Positions 22,964 to 23,496 of a stretch of 23,496 bases of DNA are shown piece after piece; position 1 is the stretch's first letter; every line of letters begins with the position of its first letter. The notes under the pieces were generated by a model. That model was not told the origin of the DNA and made no database searches. It saw only the letters and a list, made by a program, of their open reading frames with translations. Source of the stretch: Calditrichia bacterium (GTDB lineage: Bacteria; Calditrichota; Calditrichia; RBG-13-44-9); assembly GCA_026991005.1 (NCBI GenBank), contig JALXCH010000179.1, positions 1-23,496 of the forward strand, in the 5' to 3' direction. The translations under genes were made by a program, and so were the position numbers.

Positions 22964-23040
22964 GGAAATGGGAAATGGGAAATGAAAAATGTAAAATGTA
23001 AAATGTAAAATGTAAAATGATAATGTAAAATGTAAAAATG
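22964..23040. repeat. Heptanucleotide tandem repeat (GGAAATG then TAAAATG)
   Basis: Three GGAAATG units, one AAAAATG, then a run of TAAAATG units broken once by ATAATG give about eleven heptamers. The period is seven bases throughout although the sequence drifts from G-rich to A-rich. It is unrelated in sequence to the heptamer array at 2297. Confidence 0.85.
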
Positions 23041-23496
23041 GGACAATTGAGATAATTAGGAAGGATATTTTTGAGTGGGTATTTTGGGTGATCGAAATAA
23101 GATCTACGGATTGGAGAACCTTTCCTCTGGCAGGATACAAGACCACGAAGTGGCCGAGAGAAGGAAAGATTTTAACCACGAATCACACGAATTGGCACGA
23201 ATAAAAAATATCAAAAAATTAGGTTGGAAAAAGAACCTACAATATTATTTGAGATTTGAAATTTGAGAAATAGAGACCACCCCAAAAATGGGGTCCTGAA
23301 ATGGAGACACAGAAATAATTTTGAATTTTGAATTAAGAATTTTGAATTAGATGGGTTTGTGTATATTGACAAAATACGGTGCTATGGAACATAACAATTT
23401 TCTGGCAGGATCAAAAACCGATAAAGATGCAAAAAGGGAGAAGATGAAAATTAATGCATTAGGAGTGCGAAGCACTCACACAGGGATAGCCCAGGG

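Larger units (their letters stand above)
22830..23496. other. Repeat-rich gene-free right end
   Basis: About 670 bp with no supportable gene. It holds a promoter-like palindrome near 22900, a heptamer array at 22964-23040, the common AACCACGAA and ACACGAATTGGCACGAAT intergenic motifs, AT-rich GAATTTTGAATT repeats near 23320-23350, and a GAGTGC-GAA-GCACTC hairpin at 23464-23478. A frame opening at 23444 (after GGGAG) runs off the edge and looks like repeat sequence rather than a gene. Confidence 0.6.

Noticed and set aside
23193..23208. TGGCACGAATAAAAAA as a sigma-54 promoter
   Set aside because: Perfect -24 box but no -12 element; it belongs to a common intergenic ACACGAATTGGCACGAAT motif.
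23444..23496. Start of a gene after GGGAG, reading MKINALGVRSTHTGIAQ
   Set aside because: The sequence includes a GAGTGC/GCACTC hairpin and resembles translated repeat DNA; only 17 codons are visible.

Overview
The window looks like chromosomal DNA of a free-living Gram-negative bacterium of the FCB superphylum, probably a Calditrichota-, Ignavibacteria- or KSB1-type lineage. The reasons are two secreted proteins ending in the YPNPFNPTT-type FlgD/T9SS-like C-terminal domain, two DUF3078 outer-membrane barrels, an OmpA porin with TSP3 calcium repeats, and intergenic DNA rich in heptanucleotide repeats and palindromes. The lineage is inferred from family distribution, not from a marker gene. 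No rRNA, tRNA or CRISPR array was seen.

Layout. Positions 1-2183 (minus) hold the tRNA methylthiotransferase pair mtaB and miaB; miaB runs off the left edge. After a repeat-rich spacer come two minus-strand exported proteins: a beta-propeller phytase-like protein with a sorting domain (2635-4305) and a PEBP/YbhB-type protein (4529-5104). A plus-strand nicotinate phosphoribosyltransferase (5254-6633) is divergent from them. Positions 6634-10900 are visibly AT-rich and hold small, poorly conserved genes: a zinc ribbon, a DUF2780-like protein, a DUF937-like protein, a 25-codon ORF, a membrane-anchored BON-OmpA protein and a membrane-anchored helix-hairpin-helix (HhH) protein. This leads into a large OmpA/TSP3 porin ending at a clear terminator. 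Positions 12.9-17.9 kb carry MscS followed by a DUF3078 barrel, then a 438-bp MITE-like insertion, a DUF4332/HhH protein, MscL and a second DUF3078 barrel. Positions 18.0-22.8 kb (minus) are a two-gene unit: a 1107-residue YadA-head-like repetitive protein with a C-terminal autoprocessing-like domain and coiled coil, then a secreted sorting-domain protein. The right end is repeat-rich spacer.

Main inference. The 7.2-17.9 kb block reads as an envelope or osmotic-stress island under sigma-54-type control. Four -24/-12-like sites (7241-7256 +, 9130-9145 -, 9488-9503 +, 15913-15928 +) sit at sensible distances and orientations upstream of genes in this block. The divergent pair at 9130 and 9488 shares two spaced palindromes of the form GGTnAAATnACC, centred 20 bp apart, which could be enhancer sites for a sigma-54 activator. 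The products would act on turgor and envelope integrity: mechanosensitive channels, OmpA-type peptidoglycan anchors, outer-membrane barrels and small HhH and DUF proteins of unknown role. This regulatory link is not proven. No rpoN or activator gene lies in the window.
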